Origin: Apostichopus californicus
Lineage: Eukaryota; Echinodermata; Holothuroidea; Aspidochirotida; Stichopodidae
Assembly: GCA_020650975.1 (NCBI GenBank)
Contig: JAIPMN010000492.1
Span: 5,277 to 65,074, forward strand
Reading direction: 5' to 3'
Length of the DNA stretch: 59,798 bases
Shown here in pieces: positions 43,701 to 55,584 of the stretch (positions are counted from its first letter, which is position 1; the number at the start of each line of letters is the position of its first letter). Both the position numbers and the translations under genes were made by a program. The notes below the pieces were generated by a model, which saw only the letters and a list, made by a program, of their open reading frames with translations, searched no databases and was not told the origin of the DNA.

Positions 43701-46700
43701 CCACCATTAAATGATGCCTTTCTTTGCCTTATTGTGAAATCTCTTTGAAAACACAATACCCAAATGAGGACCAATTCAATTTTATAAAGGCAGTACTGCT
43801 GCCTTATCATAATATATCTGTCTATGAATTTTCAAACCCCACATCTGGTAACATAGCGTTCAATGACTCAATTAAGAGTAATATTATGGAGAAGCTTTTC
43901 TCATTTTTCATTTCATTTCTCATTTGATGTGGCCATTGGCATGAAGAACCAGGGCCCGGCCAGGTACAATAATGTTACCGGGCCCCACTCTGAAGTCTTT
44001 GTTTCTCCTTAAGTGTATTATGGAAATGAGAATACAATATTCTTCATCTCATATTTCCTGGCCGGGCACTCTGATATACCCCGGGCCTTGTGAATCTGGC
44101 CCCTTGACCCTCCTCCTCTTGTCAACCCTGCTTGTGGCTTGGAAATGATGTACAGGAGGATTGTCAAAGGGATTTAAATGAAATTGAAACATATATTGCA
44201 TGTTGGGAATTGATAAACTCTGGGTAAGAATTAAAGTTTTTGCTTTGTGCTGTAGTTTAAGGCTTCCTTATTCGGCTCCCTGTCTTGGTCTGTTTCACAC
44301 CCCAGTAACTCTCCTTTTTGTTCGTGCAGGCATCTTTGGGTTGGTCTGTTTCACACCCTTGTTACTCTCCTATTTGTTTGGGCAGGCATCTTTGGGTTGG
44401 TCTGTTTCACACCCCTGTTACTCTCCTTTTTGTTCATGCAGGCATCTTTGGGCAGAGCTTAGAAGATACCATAACAGATGAGAGTGAGACGAGTACCAGA
44501 TCGATTCCGAGTATCATCGAAATCTGCACAGACTATTTACAGAAACATGGTTTGAAAGAGGAGGGATTGTTCAGGTAAAACAATTATCTTTAAGATTTAG
44601 ATTAAAGGCTTACGTAAACGTACTGTATGTATGAGATGAGGTATATGGGGATATGTATGGGTAAACTTGTATTAGTAACATAAACTGACATTGGCTAAAT
44701 AATAGTTACCATGGGAACAAAATGATTGCAATGTGCAGGAGGCTGCAATTTGTGATGAATATGCAACAGTTTATTCATACCACTCAGGATTATAAAAGGA
44801 AAGACCAGATACTTAGTCCAACATTGCAATAGGAATGACAAAATTACTGGCAAGGTTTGCAAATGAAACTAGATTGAGTGTGTGGGACATAACATTTTTT
44901 ATGTTGGATTAAATGGTTAATTATTTGCTTGGTGGTAAATGTGATTATAACCACATAGATATCTTACTCAAGAATGGGAGGTATATACATTTAATTATAT
45001 AGTATGTGAATAAATACATTTATAGCTTGGTCAGAGTGACAGGAAGTTTACAACTCGATGCAAAATGCAACTTTTAAGCTTGGTATAAAGCTATGTATGA
45101 CACCTGGTTGGGTTAACATTTGATATATTTGGTTAAGTAACGTAACATACTAGGAGCAGAGCTTATATTGTCAAACAGTGCCAGAGTACATCCTCTGGGC
45201 CCCTAACACACAGTATGCCCGTCTACCCTCCCCTCACCCCTCCTTCCTTTGAACTGGACACAACCCCAAAATTGAAAGTTGTTAAGTCTAACCTAGAAGT
45301 TTTCACTGGGGCCCATTGACCTTGGGTGCCCCTTGATATTAGGCACTCCATCTACCTACTGGATAATGTGGCATATTTGTTTAAGTAATGGTTACCATGG
45401 AAACAAAAATCGTTGCAGTGTACAGTGGCAATAGTATACATATCAACTGTAACACATATGACATATGTAAGCCTATATATATATCTTTAACACTCAGTAG
45501 ATAGAATGTCAAAGGATGCATGAAGAGACATGTCATAGAGGGTGTGTAGAGTTAAGATCTAGTCATAATGAGGTAGTGATTGAATCATAGTGGGCGATGC
45601 TACGATCTTGAATGACTCATGCTATTAAATTTGTGAGAACTGGTTAATATCGCTGGCAAGCAATAGAAGCAAACCCCTGGTAACATGGAGCCCACCAGGT
45701 CATTCAACCAGACTAACGAGCACTCATTTGGGAAATGGTTTCTTAATATGCGAGTGAAAGAGACAAGAAAACTAGGCCAGCCTGTTGAGAACTGTCCAAT
45801 ATCTTCTTCATGTTTAGATGGATTAGTTTGGAGACAGTCTTCTTCTAAATATCTTTCCTGTCTAGGAATAACCAGACCTTTGACTCTGCTCATCAACATT
45901 AAATTGTCTTTTTTTAATTTTCCACCAAAATGAATCATTTCTTTGCCACCTTAAGCTTGATGTATAAATGGTCTGCAGTAATCATGCTATTTAAATGACA
46001 ATTAAAACAACTTGATGTGCTTTTTCTGTCGGTATTGACAAATCTCTTTACCATTTATATCTAACCAGCATGCAGGAATTTCTTGAAAGTGGTTAAAAGG
46101 GGTAGGGGCAGGGGTAAAAAGGGTTAGGGCAGGGGGGTAAGGATTGATCTTACCAACTGTGAATTGAAGGGAGGGGGGTGGGGCAAAACCTCCATATATT
46201 CATTTCCAAAGGAAACCATTTCTATGCTATTACAATCATAAAGCATTTTCTCTTTTTGACTTAAAGTACGGTTTTCATAACCATTTTGTCAAACTAATCA
46301 ATGCCTTGGTGTGCTAGAGCATCTTTGCCATGGAAAACCCTCAGTTCTTGAGAGAAATCCTGCCAAAGGAAAACATTGGTTACCTGTTAGGAGGTGTTTA
46401 AAGTGTTTGTATTCAAAAACGATTATTCCTTTAATTTTCCTTCCTTTGTCTTGTGTCTACCAGACGTTTCATAACTGCTTAAGTATCACTTACTTTATGT
46501 TTACATGTCACAATACTTTCATTGCAATAACTTTCAGACTATATAGTTCAATACATATGTATCTCTTGTAGGAAAATGAAGCCTAACCTGAATAAAACAG
46601 AAATCTTCCTGTTGCTAGGATCCAGTGGTGAATATCCTGAACACTGTTTTATTTTTTATGATATTTTTCTCTCTTTAATTTACAGATTGAATGGTAGAAA

Positions 46701-49010
46701 TGGAACAGTCCAAGGACTTCAAGATGAATTTGACAAAGGTGAAATACCAGATTTTGAGCAACGAAATTCCAGTGTCCACACAGTGGCGTCGTTGATGAAA
46801 CGTTACCTGACACTGCTGCCCGAACCTATCATCCCATGGAGGCATAGCCGGTACTTCATACCGGCTATGCAACGGTTACACGAGAATGAACCAGACGGTC
46901 AGAAGCAACTCATGATGCAACTAGCCCTACTTCCTCGTGTCAACTACAATCTGTTGAAATATCTCTGTGAGTTTCTCCACGAGGTGCACAGATATCAGAT
47001 ATATAACAAGATGAGCTTGGGGAATTTGGCCAACATCTTTGCACCGCATATTCTGCGACCGCAGCACGCAGAGGGCCAGTATCTGTTAGGAAGTACCGCC
47101 CTCAGTCTGCAGCTTGTGTATTACCTGATCCGTCACCACGACGTCATTTTCCCGCCATTCAGTGTCCTTCATGCGCAAATATCGTACCAACCTCAGGAAC
47201 TGATTAATCATGATAGGTTAGCCAAGGAGTCTACCCTTAGACCGTCTTGCGAGGACTTACCACTCCCTAAGGAAACAGAGGTGAGACTACGTAATCACGT
47301 CATGAATATCCATTTACCAGACGGAAGTAATTACACAAATAACGAGGTCATCGAAAGAAACAGTTGTGACTCAGAGTGTGTGGATCAGCTCAAGAATCCC
47401 ATTTACGAAAATGTGGACTTGACATTACCTCGAAGTAGCCCCTCGGCAGGGTCAATCGTAGAGGCCATGAGGACCAGGGTGCCCCCTAAGCCAAAGCCAA
47501 GAACGGATCAGAAAGCCAAACGCTATGGAATATCGTACAAGGACACCCCGTCGGTGCTGACAAATCTCGGCGTAGGAGAGAGAACGTTTTCAAACGCCTC
47601 AAAGGCTATCAAATCGTCAAACTTGTCAGACGATAGTAAAGAACTGGGCATCCTCTTTCACGGGAAGAAGAAGAAGAAATGGCAGAAAGAGGATATTCAC
47701 AGTCAGATAATATCCACTTATCAGAACTTAGAGGTCGGCTTACAACCGTTGGCTTGCCTTAAAGATCCCCAAGTGACATTCATGAACTTCAAGAATGCCA
47801 AGAACATTCCCAACGGCAGAGAATCTAACACCGTCGCAAGTAAGAGGGCGCTGTTTGCCTCGTCTCACGATATTATGAAGAAAGGCAACGGACCTTTCGC
47901 CCCGGTCCCAGTGCCGAGAAGCTTCCCGGGGGACTCCATCCAAGACGAAAATTGTAACGAGAGTTACGAAGTCAGCCTACCTCTGGAGATGAACATAAAC
48001 AAAGACGTAGCGGGGACTGTGCTTGCATTGAGGACGTCTCTGGAAGAGAAGGATGAAGAACTGGCCCAGCAACAAAAGATTACAGAGAAGCTGAAGAAGG
48101 AGCTAGAGATCGTAAAGAATCGATTATCAATGGAGGTAATTAGCCATTCAAAATAACTACTGCCATCAGTATTACCTGCCAAATATGCTAGAAAAGTCAA
48201 ATAATGGTCACTCATAATCAAACTTCAACAGGTGTTCGACTGAATTCCTCAAAATGTCTTCCTCTTCGGAGACATCCAGCGAATAAATATAAATAAATAT
48301 AAATATAAATAAATTTATTGTCAATCGCAAAGTGCCATGGAGAATGGGCAATTTGCTATACAAGTGCAAAGATACATGCATAGCAGTTTTTGTTCACAGG
48401 AACTATAGTATGCGATAAGAAACAAAGTACATCAAAGCTGTATCAAAACTGTGCAAAACTTTTACTAAATAAATTATTATTCCCTGACTTATTTCTGATG
48501 AAAAAACACACTCTGGGTTGAAGTACAGCCGATTAATAAAATTTTGCTTTTATATTATTTGAATTCTCTCATATTGTTGCTAAGCAACATTTCTATAGCA
48601 CCAATTTGAAGCAGGATTTTATCTAGAGATTGTGTAGCAAACCTGCCATGCAAATGAGCATACTGAGCCTGTATAGTATCTAATAGTTACACATTACTGT
48701 TATATTTCATCTGGGACAAAATGCTATAAACCTTAACAATGTTATCCAAAATGGTAACATTTTCACCACATCTTGGGAATTGTTATGAGTTTTTACGCAG
48801 GATTTGATTAACGGAAGGATTATCAATGCAACAAAAGATGTTAGGAATTCTTTGATGTACATTCGGTGTTTAAATGTGAAGGGTTGATATTTTTTAAATA
48901 AATTTTGTTTCTTTTTCTGACAGGCCATAGCTAGACGGCAGGCAGAGACAGAGAATGAACTCTTACAAGAGCAACTTCAGAGTTTGAGGCATCGCCTTGG
49001 ATCCGTTTAA
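37720..49010 (+). CDS. ARHGAP22/24/25-like: PH-RhoGAP-coiled-coil protein of the ARHGAP22/24/25 (FilGAP) family (5 exons)
   Basis: Stimulates GTP hydrolysis by Rho-family GTPases, mainly Rac in this family, at membranes and the actin cortex (family knowledge). Exons 37720-37954, 41610-41738, 44442-44574, 46686-48135 and 48924-49010 (TAA) join in phases 1,1,2,0 to give 677 residues. A PH domain (about residues 10-120) starts with NGWLVTRG and ends in a helix with the usual Trp (LDLWEREVRKV). The family signature GIFGQSLEDT links it to the RhoGAP domain (about 125-320). That domain has the arginine finger R166 in EEGLFR, the VHTVASLMKRYLTLLPEP helix and NYNLLKYL. A Ser/Pro-rich tail leads to a C-terminal coiled coil (about 600-677), as in FilGAP. 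The N-terminus is short, so an upstream alternative start is possible. Confidence 0.93.
37955..41609. other. RhoGAP gene intron 1
   Basis: Large intron with several long G or C runs (39093-39110, 39237-39268, 39640-39656, 41110-41150, 41495-41513) and one copy of an interspersed repeat (40105-40640). No further PH-domain exon is needed, because the flanking exons complete the domain. Confidence 0.6.
40105..40640 (+). repeat. Interspersed repeat family, copy 1 (in RhoGAP intron 1)
   Basis: Shares long collinear blocks with the reverse complement of 51870-52240: GGTCAACAGGTTATCTCAAA, TCTTGGACAAATTTAACTCA, GAGCAAATT.TATGGCAAGGAA and others. This copy carries an extra 40-50 bp internal duplication around 40140-40190. 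It has no coding capacity, so it is probably a non-autonomous element of unknown class. Confidence 0.8.
42881..43260 (+). mobile_element. tRNA-derived SINE
   Basis: The 5' part resembles a tRNA gene with an internal pol III promoter. There is an A-box-like stretch near 42890-42907 and a B box GGTTTGAGTCC at 42931-42941, one mismatch from GGTTCGANTCC. A non-tRNA body with higher GC follows, ending near 43260. The structure cannot form a normal tRNA. Target duplications were not resolved and the 3' boundary is approximate. Confidence 0.7.
43952..44069. repeat. GC-rich inverted repeat, possible small MITE
   Basis: GGCCCGGCCAGG (43953-43964) pairs with CCTGGCCGGGCA (44057-44068), 11 of 12 positions, around a 92-base loop. 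GC content is sharply higher than in the flanks. Confidence 0.5.
44287..44454 (+). repeat. 56-bp tandem array copying a 3' splice site and exon start
   Basis: Three units (44287-44342, 44343-44398, 44399-44454) each contain a pyrimidine tract, a CAG acceptor (AG at 44328-44329, 44384-44385 and 44440-44441) and the first exon bases GCATCTTTGGG. Only the third keeps the RhoGAP frame; the first two would lead to early stops. Confidence 0.92.
44575..46685. other. RhoGAP gene intron 3
   Basis: Contains two diverged copies of a short repeat built on TTACCATGG.AACAAAA (about 44706 and 45386) and G-rich runs (46097-46190). ORFs at 45600-45938 on both strands show no domain. No exon is needed to keep phase. 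Confidence 0.6.
48136..48923. other. RhoGAP gene intron 4
   Basis: Contains a short AAATATAAATA microsatellite (48283-48313). If retained, the intron would add six residues before TAA at 48154-48156, a possible short isoform. Confidence 0.6.
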
Positions 49011-50905
49011 TCTCTCGATCATCGTTTTATAAGATTGTCATTTATGGAAATACTTGACTATCTTTTGTGGTAGTAAATGCAACCAGTCTTTAATAAGTGT
49101 TGTTACATTGTAACAATCAATTTACCATCTAACACTCTAGAGACTGTCATCCATTTAAAGTAAAAGGCAGAAAAAATTGCTTCCAAACTGCTTTTCTACT
49201 GCCAAATGCCAGTGTAGGTAAAGAACAAATAACAACTTTAACATATATCCATTTAAAGGTATCAGATCATGAACCCCTCAGTCCTTGCTGCTGGCTTCAG
49301 GCGCAGTCACTTCATTACTGAACATTGTGAAATTTTCATAATCAGTTTTAATAGTCAGCCACCCTGCCATCATCCATTGAGGTCTGAGTACAGTTCTGCA
49401 GCAAAAGATATTCTCATAATTAATTTCATTCTAGTAATTTGAACATTACACTAGATGGCTCTGATGACCTTAAATTTTAATATATAGGCTTAACAATAAC
49501 TAGGCTCACTAAACACAGAAGGTATTCATATAAACAAGTTGTTCTGTCATGCTAGACCATATACTCAATTAGGGTTTATCTTCTGCTTGCTGTAGATTCA
49601 TCGGTTCCTTTTGAAAGTTCAACATTAGCTCCTCAGAATTAAAAATTCTTTTGCAAAACGAACATCTCTTTCAAAATAATGTCATTTTATCCTCACAACA
49701 AGAAACAGACATGAAATAATAAAACTGGGTTCACCATTTCAGTAAAAAGGAATTTTGTTTTAGTACCGTATTATTTTATCATGTGACTCCACAAATGTCC
49801 TATGGATTACTGATACAGGGGGTCGAGAGATGGTGGTGGGGGGGGGGGTTGAGTTGGAGATAACTTTATTCCAGCTTCGTATATGATAGCTCGATATAAG
49901 AGGCTCATTGAATATTTTATTATATTTTATTGACAGAAGAAAAATAAAAATTGGTATTTCAAATGTACCCTGTACAAGCGCATGTGCTTCAAATGAGCTG
50001 TTTTTATACCTTTTCTATAATCATCCTTTTCAGACAGACAGAATTGTGATGTCAGATATACTTGCGTAAGTGTAGGAAACTCTTTATGATGTTGTGATCT
50101 TGACCCAAATAGTCTTCTTGGAATCAGAGATTTGGCTCAGATTAAATAACTGACTTTTCTTAAGTTGTGAGGAAGTCATTTTAAGTCAACTGTTATCTGT
50201 GTTTACAGAAGAGGAAGCAGATGTTGACGTAGTCGGTGGTGTTCTTGTAATGACCGGATTCCTCCTGTAAAGACCCCCTGCGGCCATCTTGGCACCTGGG
50301 TCTGCTTGACCAACAGAATCATGGTGCAAAAATATATGTACAAAAGACAACCTGGCTGTCACAAACTGATTGGTTTATTTCCAAGGAGTAGATTCAATAG
50401 GAAGTTTTTCATTTAAAGTTGGAGGGGCCATTTGATGGTGGTGATAGACATGCTGTGATGCGGTGAAATTCTATGAAGTAGGTTTCTTTACAGGCTAGGA
50501 ACTTTGTGGTATATATGTTGTAAAGCATACCTGCCTTTGCCACTCACTCACTACAACATTCAGTGAAATGGATACATTGAAATGATTTTATGCTTGGTTT
50601 AAAAGAGTGTATTTACGCTACGTACAAAGCATGACAAAAAATGTTGTCTCGCCAAACTGCCCCTCCACCAACACAGCCTTACAGAAAATACTGTAAGATA
50701 ACTTTTAAAAGTGGTGTGTTTGTAAATTTTAGGCATCTGGTCACATAGCAGCTGTATATATTGTGTTAACAAGTAACTCCATTTGACACATTGTATAGAT
50801 TTACATACTGTTGACTTACGTAAGTCATTGGAGGTGTATAGATATAATTTACATAGGATATATAGAATGTGTGGGTGTGTAAATAAATGTAATAGATATT
50901 AATAT
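49011..50905 (+). terminator. Putative 3' UTR and poly(A) signal of the RhoGAP gene
   Basis: A long AT-rich stretch after the TAA contains AATAAA at 50882-50887 within GTGTGTAAATAAATGT, followed by T/GT-rich sequence. Another AATAAA at about 51732 is an alternative. A poly-G run at 49835-49850 lies within it. Confidence 0.5.
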
Positions 50906-51349
50906 ATTATTTTGTCATCAATAGCTGTGATGTTTGTGCTGGGTCAAGTTCCACAGGCTTCTTATCCAGCTGCATGCAATGATGTATCAATGGCAAACTA
51001 AATACTGGCAGTGCATAATTCAGAGTGGTTTAAGCAGAATATGTTAGAAATGGCCAAATTGCTTTAATAAGTTAAATTTGCAGAAAGAAGTTTGGTTGTG
51101 TATCCAATTCATTATTGTTTTTTCAGGTTTGGACCAAAGAATGCTGTACAAGTAGGGTAATACCATAGTGTGTAGATTTATTCATCTTATGAATTTTAAA
51201 GTGATATATCAACATGATGCACATTGTTATTGAAAGCATGAGGTCACATTGCATGTGTGGGTAGAAAGTTCACTTGTCTCACAGTTCACTTAAAGACAGC
51301 GAGTCTTGTTTAGTCTAATACATCTTGGCTGTAGCTTAAAATGGAAATA

Positions 51350-51475
51350 ATTGTGGGGAGGGAGAGGGGAGTGAAGGCGAGGGAAGGAGGAGGGAAGGAG
51401 AGTGAGAGGAGGACAGGGAGGGAGGAGGAGATGGAGGGGAGTGGGAAGGAAGACGTAGATATTGTTGGTTTGTAA
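51350..51475. repeat. Homopurine (GGA)-rich tract
   Basis: About 110 bases almost purely A/G on the plus strand with many GGGAGG and GGAGG units. It could form G-quadruplex or triplex structures. The minus-strand ORFs here encode only Ser/Pro/Leu low complexity and are artefacts. Confidence 0.85.
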
Positions 51476-51869
51476 ATAATGGAAGGAGGGGGGTCATGTG
51501 GAGATAGGTGAAGAGATTCTTGTCCAATATCTTCCCTGTTCATTAGGTTTAATGGGTCAGGTTGAGGTTATATAAGGTACCATCTAGACTCGAACAATGA
51601 ACTAATTAAGTATGGGCATTATTGAATAATGATTGCTTCAAATGAAAACTATTCTTGTATTTTGACATCTCATTATTTTGTTAAATATTTGTCTAGATTG
51701 TAAATGTCAGATTAAGAGTTTCATTGCTGTTTAATAAAAATTCCTTGGTATGGAAAACCGAATGACCGTGTATGTTTTGGTTTCTTGATGTTCATTTCCT
51801 AGATACTTTGCAGAATGGTAGTTAAGAAATTTTTGGGATGTAAACTTGTTATTAATTGAAAAACCATAA

Positions 51870-52240
51870 AGCCAGTTAACTTTGTGATTCCTTGCCATAT
51901 AATTTGCTCAGAATTCAAAATACTTTAACTTTGTGACTTATGTAGAGGAAGTGAGTTAAATTTGTCCAAGAATTAAATGAGAACCAGAAATGGTTTGTAG
52001 AAATCCCTTGTGGGCATCAACCATGTCATTCACTCATAAGGATTTTACAGCATAGAATTTTAAACCAAAATGTTTCAATATCCAGAACAGTCTTCCTATG
52101 TGAAACATAGACACATTTTACCAACTGTTAGCTAGCAAATACCTTTAAATAGTTGTTCAGAATAATATACATTATATACTGTGAAATATTTTTGAGAAAA
52201 ATGGCCAAGTTTTCCACCATTTGAGATAACCTGTTGACCC
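51870..52240 (-). repeat. Interspersed repeat family, copy 2 (inverted relative to copy 1)
   Basis: The reverse complement matches 40105-40640 over several collinear blocks, including TCTTGGACAAATTTAACTCA and TCAACAGGTTATCTCAAATG. It is shorter than copy 1 because it lacks the internal duplication. It lies beyond the 3' end of the RhoGAP gene. Confidence 0.8.
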
Positions 52241-55200
52241 CTTTAATCCCTGGGAGAAACCCTTATAGGGGGTGCAAGTGTCTTCCATGAGGAATGAACC
52301 ACAACCCCACCAGACCCCCCCTCGTCCCCCACACGCCTTAGAATCAGCACATAGGATGCATAAATCTATGGACTTGGAAATAACTTTGATCATTTCCATT
52401 GGCAACTTCCAAAAGGTTTCTCTGAAAAATTACTGATATGCAACGGAATCGTTTCGTGAACTTACTTTTTGAGTTTCGCCTCAAGTCTGTGTACACTAGT
52501 GGTACACCATATCTAGTAATAGGAGAAAAAAATGTACAGAGACAAATAATTTGGATGAAAAATCCATGAAAAGTTTCTTGTGCTTTATTAACCTCAAATT
52601 TGTGGGGAAAAAGCTTCAAAACCTTTTCAAAACTTATTCAGATGGCTCTTGTAATTGATAATAGCAGAGTTTTTATATATTTGCATTGTTATGGAATTAA
52701 CAACCCCCCCCCCCCCAAAAAAAATGTAAAGAAACATCTAATATATTACAGTCCACTAATCTTTCCTTAAAATTGTTTAGTTGGTTTCCTTACAGAAATG
52801 ACATAACCATGTTCCTGCCTCCTCCCACTCCCCATAGTCAAGGTTCAATAGATTTATTGTCTCATTTAATATTCTTTTCCCAAAATAATAATAGACAATG
52901 GCTAAAAGAAAATAGCGAAAATTTTCACCTTAATTGTAACATCGATTTTGTATTGCAGGACATTGCCGTGACTTGTTTCATCCATTTATTGGAATTCACT
53001 ATACTGTAATACTTTAATACAAGCTCAAATTTAGTGAGATTGTTCCATCTTGGAGCATTTAAAGTCAAGACATTTACACATATCTATCTCATTCTGGTGA
53101 AATCTGATCAAAGCAATCAACGAAATCACCAAGTTCAAGGATAAAACTAGACCACAGAGTAAAATCATAGAGATTGTCATTACCATTGTCAACTGAAAAC
53201 AACATTTGTAACCTTAGCATCACAAAGTTTACTGACAGTATACCAAACTTCATTGTACTTTAGAATATTTATATCGAGGATGAAATTACAATGTCCGTAA
53301 CTAGCTGCACTACCCACAATGATGCTAGATATTAGGGAGAGAAAAAAAACGATGCTAGCTGAATTCTATTTTAATATCACATTTGTGTCAATTATGGCTT
53401 GACATTCTTTAGTTTGCATGACATTTATTCAAACTGACATTTAACCAGACTGAGTAACTTAGTGATTCACACAGATATATCAATACTGTAGTTAATTGTC
53501 TACAAATTATATCACAAACTGATTTGTAACAAATGTCTGAGATGTGTCAGGGAAAGCAGAAGACACCATCACAGTAAGTTCCATAGCAACACAGGATCTG
53601 ATCAATTAGTCCATTTGGTAAAATGTTTTTTTGTCATATCTTCACTGGTTTGTTGATCTGGTGAGTGAGTGCAGCCATTTTACAGTTTCTTAGTTTTCCC
53701 TGAACTTTCTGTTTTTTTTTCCTTTTGAGAAATTTACAAAATGCTATGTACTGTAGCTGATTTACAATTATTACACTTTTCAAGTGGTTATTTTTATGCT
53801 CTTGTTTTTTATCAGTTAAAGTGAATGTACTCAGTGAGCTGATGTGTCTAAGTACCCAGATAGATGGAATATTAAGTTTGTACACCCACAAATCTGCATG
53901 TGTAATGACAATGTATTGCTGAACCAGTCCACATACTAAACTAGCACAGTTCAACTCAAAGATTAAATTTTCTATAAACACCTAAAACTCACATTTATAA
54001 ATGGTTGTTATTGTAATATAAACCATTATAATAAAACAGCTGATACACATGATTTACTGACTTAAAAATTTCTATAATGTTTTTCTCAAACAGTAATTAA
54101 TAATCCAAAATGGCTTCTAAGTTACAATTCCTCCACGTTTTAGCAGCAAATAAAGCCCTTTAGAACAAACTGTTTTGTCATAACATAGTGAGGATAGAGG
54201 TAGTACTCGATACAGATAGTTCTCGATTTCTATTGAATCTAGATTTTCGCTGGCTCTCTTAAAACTACTCAAAGACAGAACTTGCAGGAGATTATAAATA
54301 ACTAACTGGTTTAAGGACACAAAACAATGACATCTTGCTTCAAGAGTAGCCGCAATAAATGTAGACATTACAATTCACTGTCGCTAACAAGGTTTAGTAT
54401 TTATTAGCATATATGAATATTCAAACCAATTTGTCTTTCATAATAGAAAAACACTTCTCAAGTTGAAAAAATGGTAAATATTCTCTGAAAAGTGCTGCTG
54501 AAAGTAACTTGAAACAAAAGGACGGCAAGTTAAACCTGCTTCTCTCAATTCTCCATAATATATACAATTGTTCAGTGGTGTCACCTATGTTCTTCTGTGA
54601 CTGACTACAAAATTTTAGAGTAATTACAAAGCTTTGACTGACTGTACACGGGCTGATGAACACCATCATATTTTGGCCGTCATTATTTCTCTGTTACATA
54701 TTTTCTTAAATTATTCATTGGAAAGAAAGTGACCACTAGAGAGGCCCTTTCCCTAATTTGGAAAAGACAACAATTTAAAACATGACTTCTGAAACAGGTT
54801 TGCTAAGTTCATGTTAAAAGCAAAACAAAGTCTGTCATTTACAAAGGATATCATAAAGATATTGTTAAATGTTATTTAGTCTGAACCCCATTGTTGAGGT
54901 ATAAAATATCAAAATTTATTCATTTTATTTGGATGATGTCATGATACAACAATATGTGATGTCATAATTGGACAGCACAAAATACCAGCTTGTGTTTTCC
55001 TTTAAAACTTGAAAAGATTATACAACCTTGTAATGATATCATCAAAACTGAACAGTGATATATTGAAGTTGGTTATTTACATCTTATTCAATCCCTAGTA
55101 GAATGCTGAGTAATGGTGATATATAACACCCATATCTACCCATATCCCCCTATAGCAATTTTCCTTCACATACTTCCTCGACACTGAGCAGCAATTATCA

Positions 55201-55584
55201 TCGATATCTTCAATGGAGCAGTCTCCATATTATTCTGCTTGTATTTGTAGTTTGCATTGTGTTTTAGCAACAAATACAATAAGTGGAACAGGCCTGCTGT
55301 CATTTTCTCGACATGTCATAACTACCGTCTTGCATGGTTTGTCGTTGGTACAATCCACCACAAACTTTTGAACAGGCACAGTACTATAAAAATGCACCTA
55401 ACTTGAACTTTGACCTCCTTACTTGCGTCTCCTTCTCATTTCAAGTCCCTCATTAGGTCAAGTTAACTGTCATGTTCTCCTCTGACGATGATCTTGTTAT
55501 TTTCTGCCGAGAACTGACACCCACGGCGGTGACTGACTTCAGGTATCAGGTCGCTCCCTTATTATAGTTCTTTCTCTCTACATG
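52241..55584. other. Convergent intergenic region and NOLC1 3' UTR
   Basis: AT-rich DNA between the convergent RhoGAP and NOLC1 genes, with C-runs at 52312-52330 and 52704-52717. TTTATT hexamers (AATAAA on the minus strand) occur at about 54398 and 54913 and could end NOLC1 transcripts. No other gene recognised; ORFs are short and domain-free. Confidence 0.5.

Larger units (their letters stand above)
41739..44441. other. RhoGAP gene intron 2
   Basis: Holds a SINE (42881-43260), a small inverted repeat (43952-44069) and, at its 3' end, the tandem acceptor array (44287-44454). The remainder is AT-rich. Confidence 0.6.

Noticed and set aside
44200-44481. ORF across the tandem acceptor region
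   Set aside because: Reads through the pyrimidine tracts of the intron. It would be used only if an upstream acceptor copy were spliced, and no domain is present.
51310-51543. Minus-strand ORFs opposite the homopurine tract
   Set aside because: Low-complexity Ser/Pro/Leu produced by the tract; no support.
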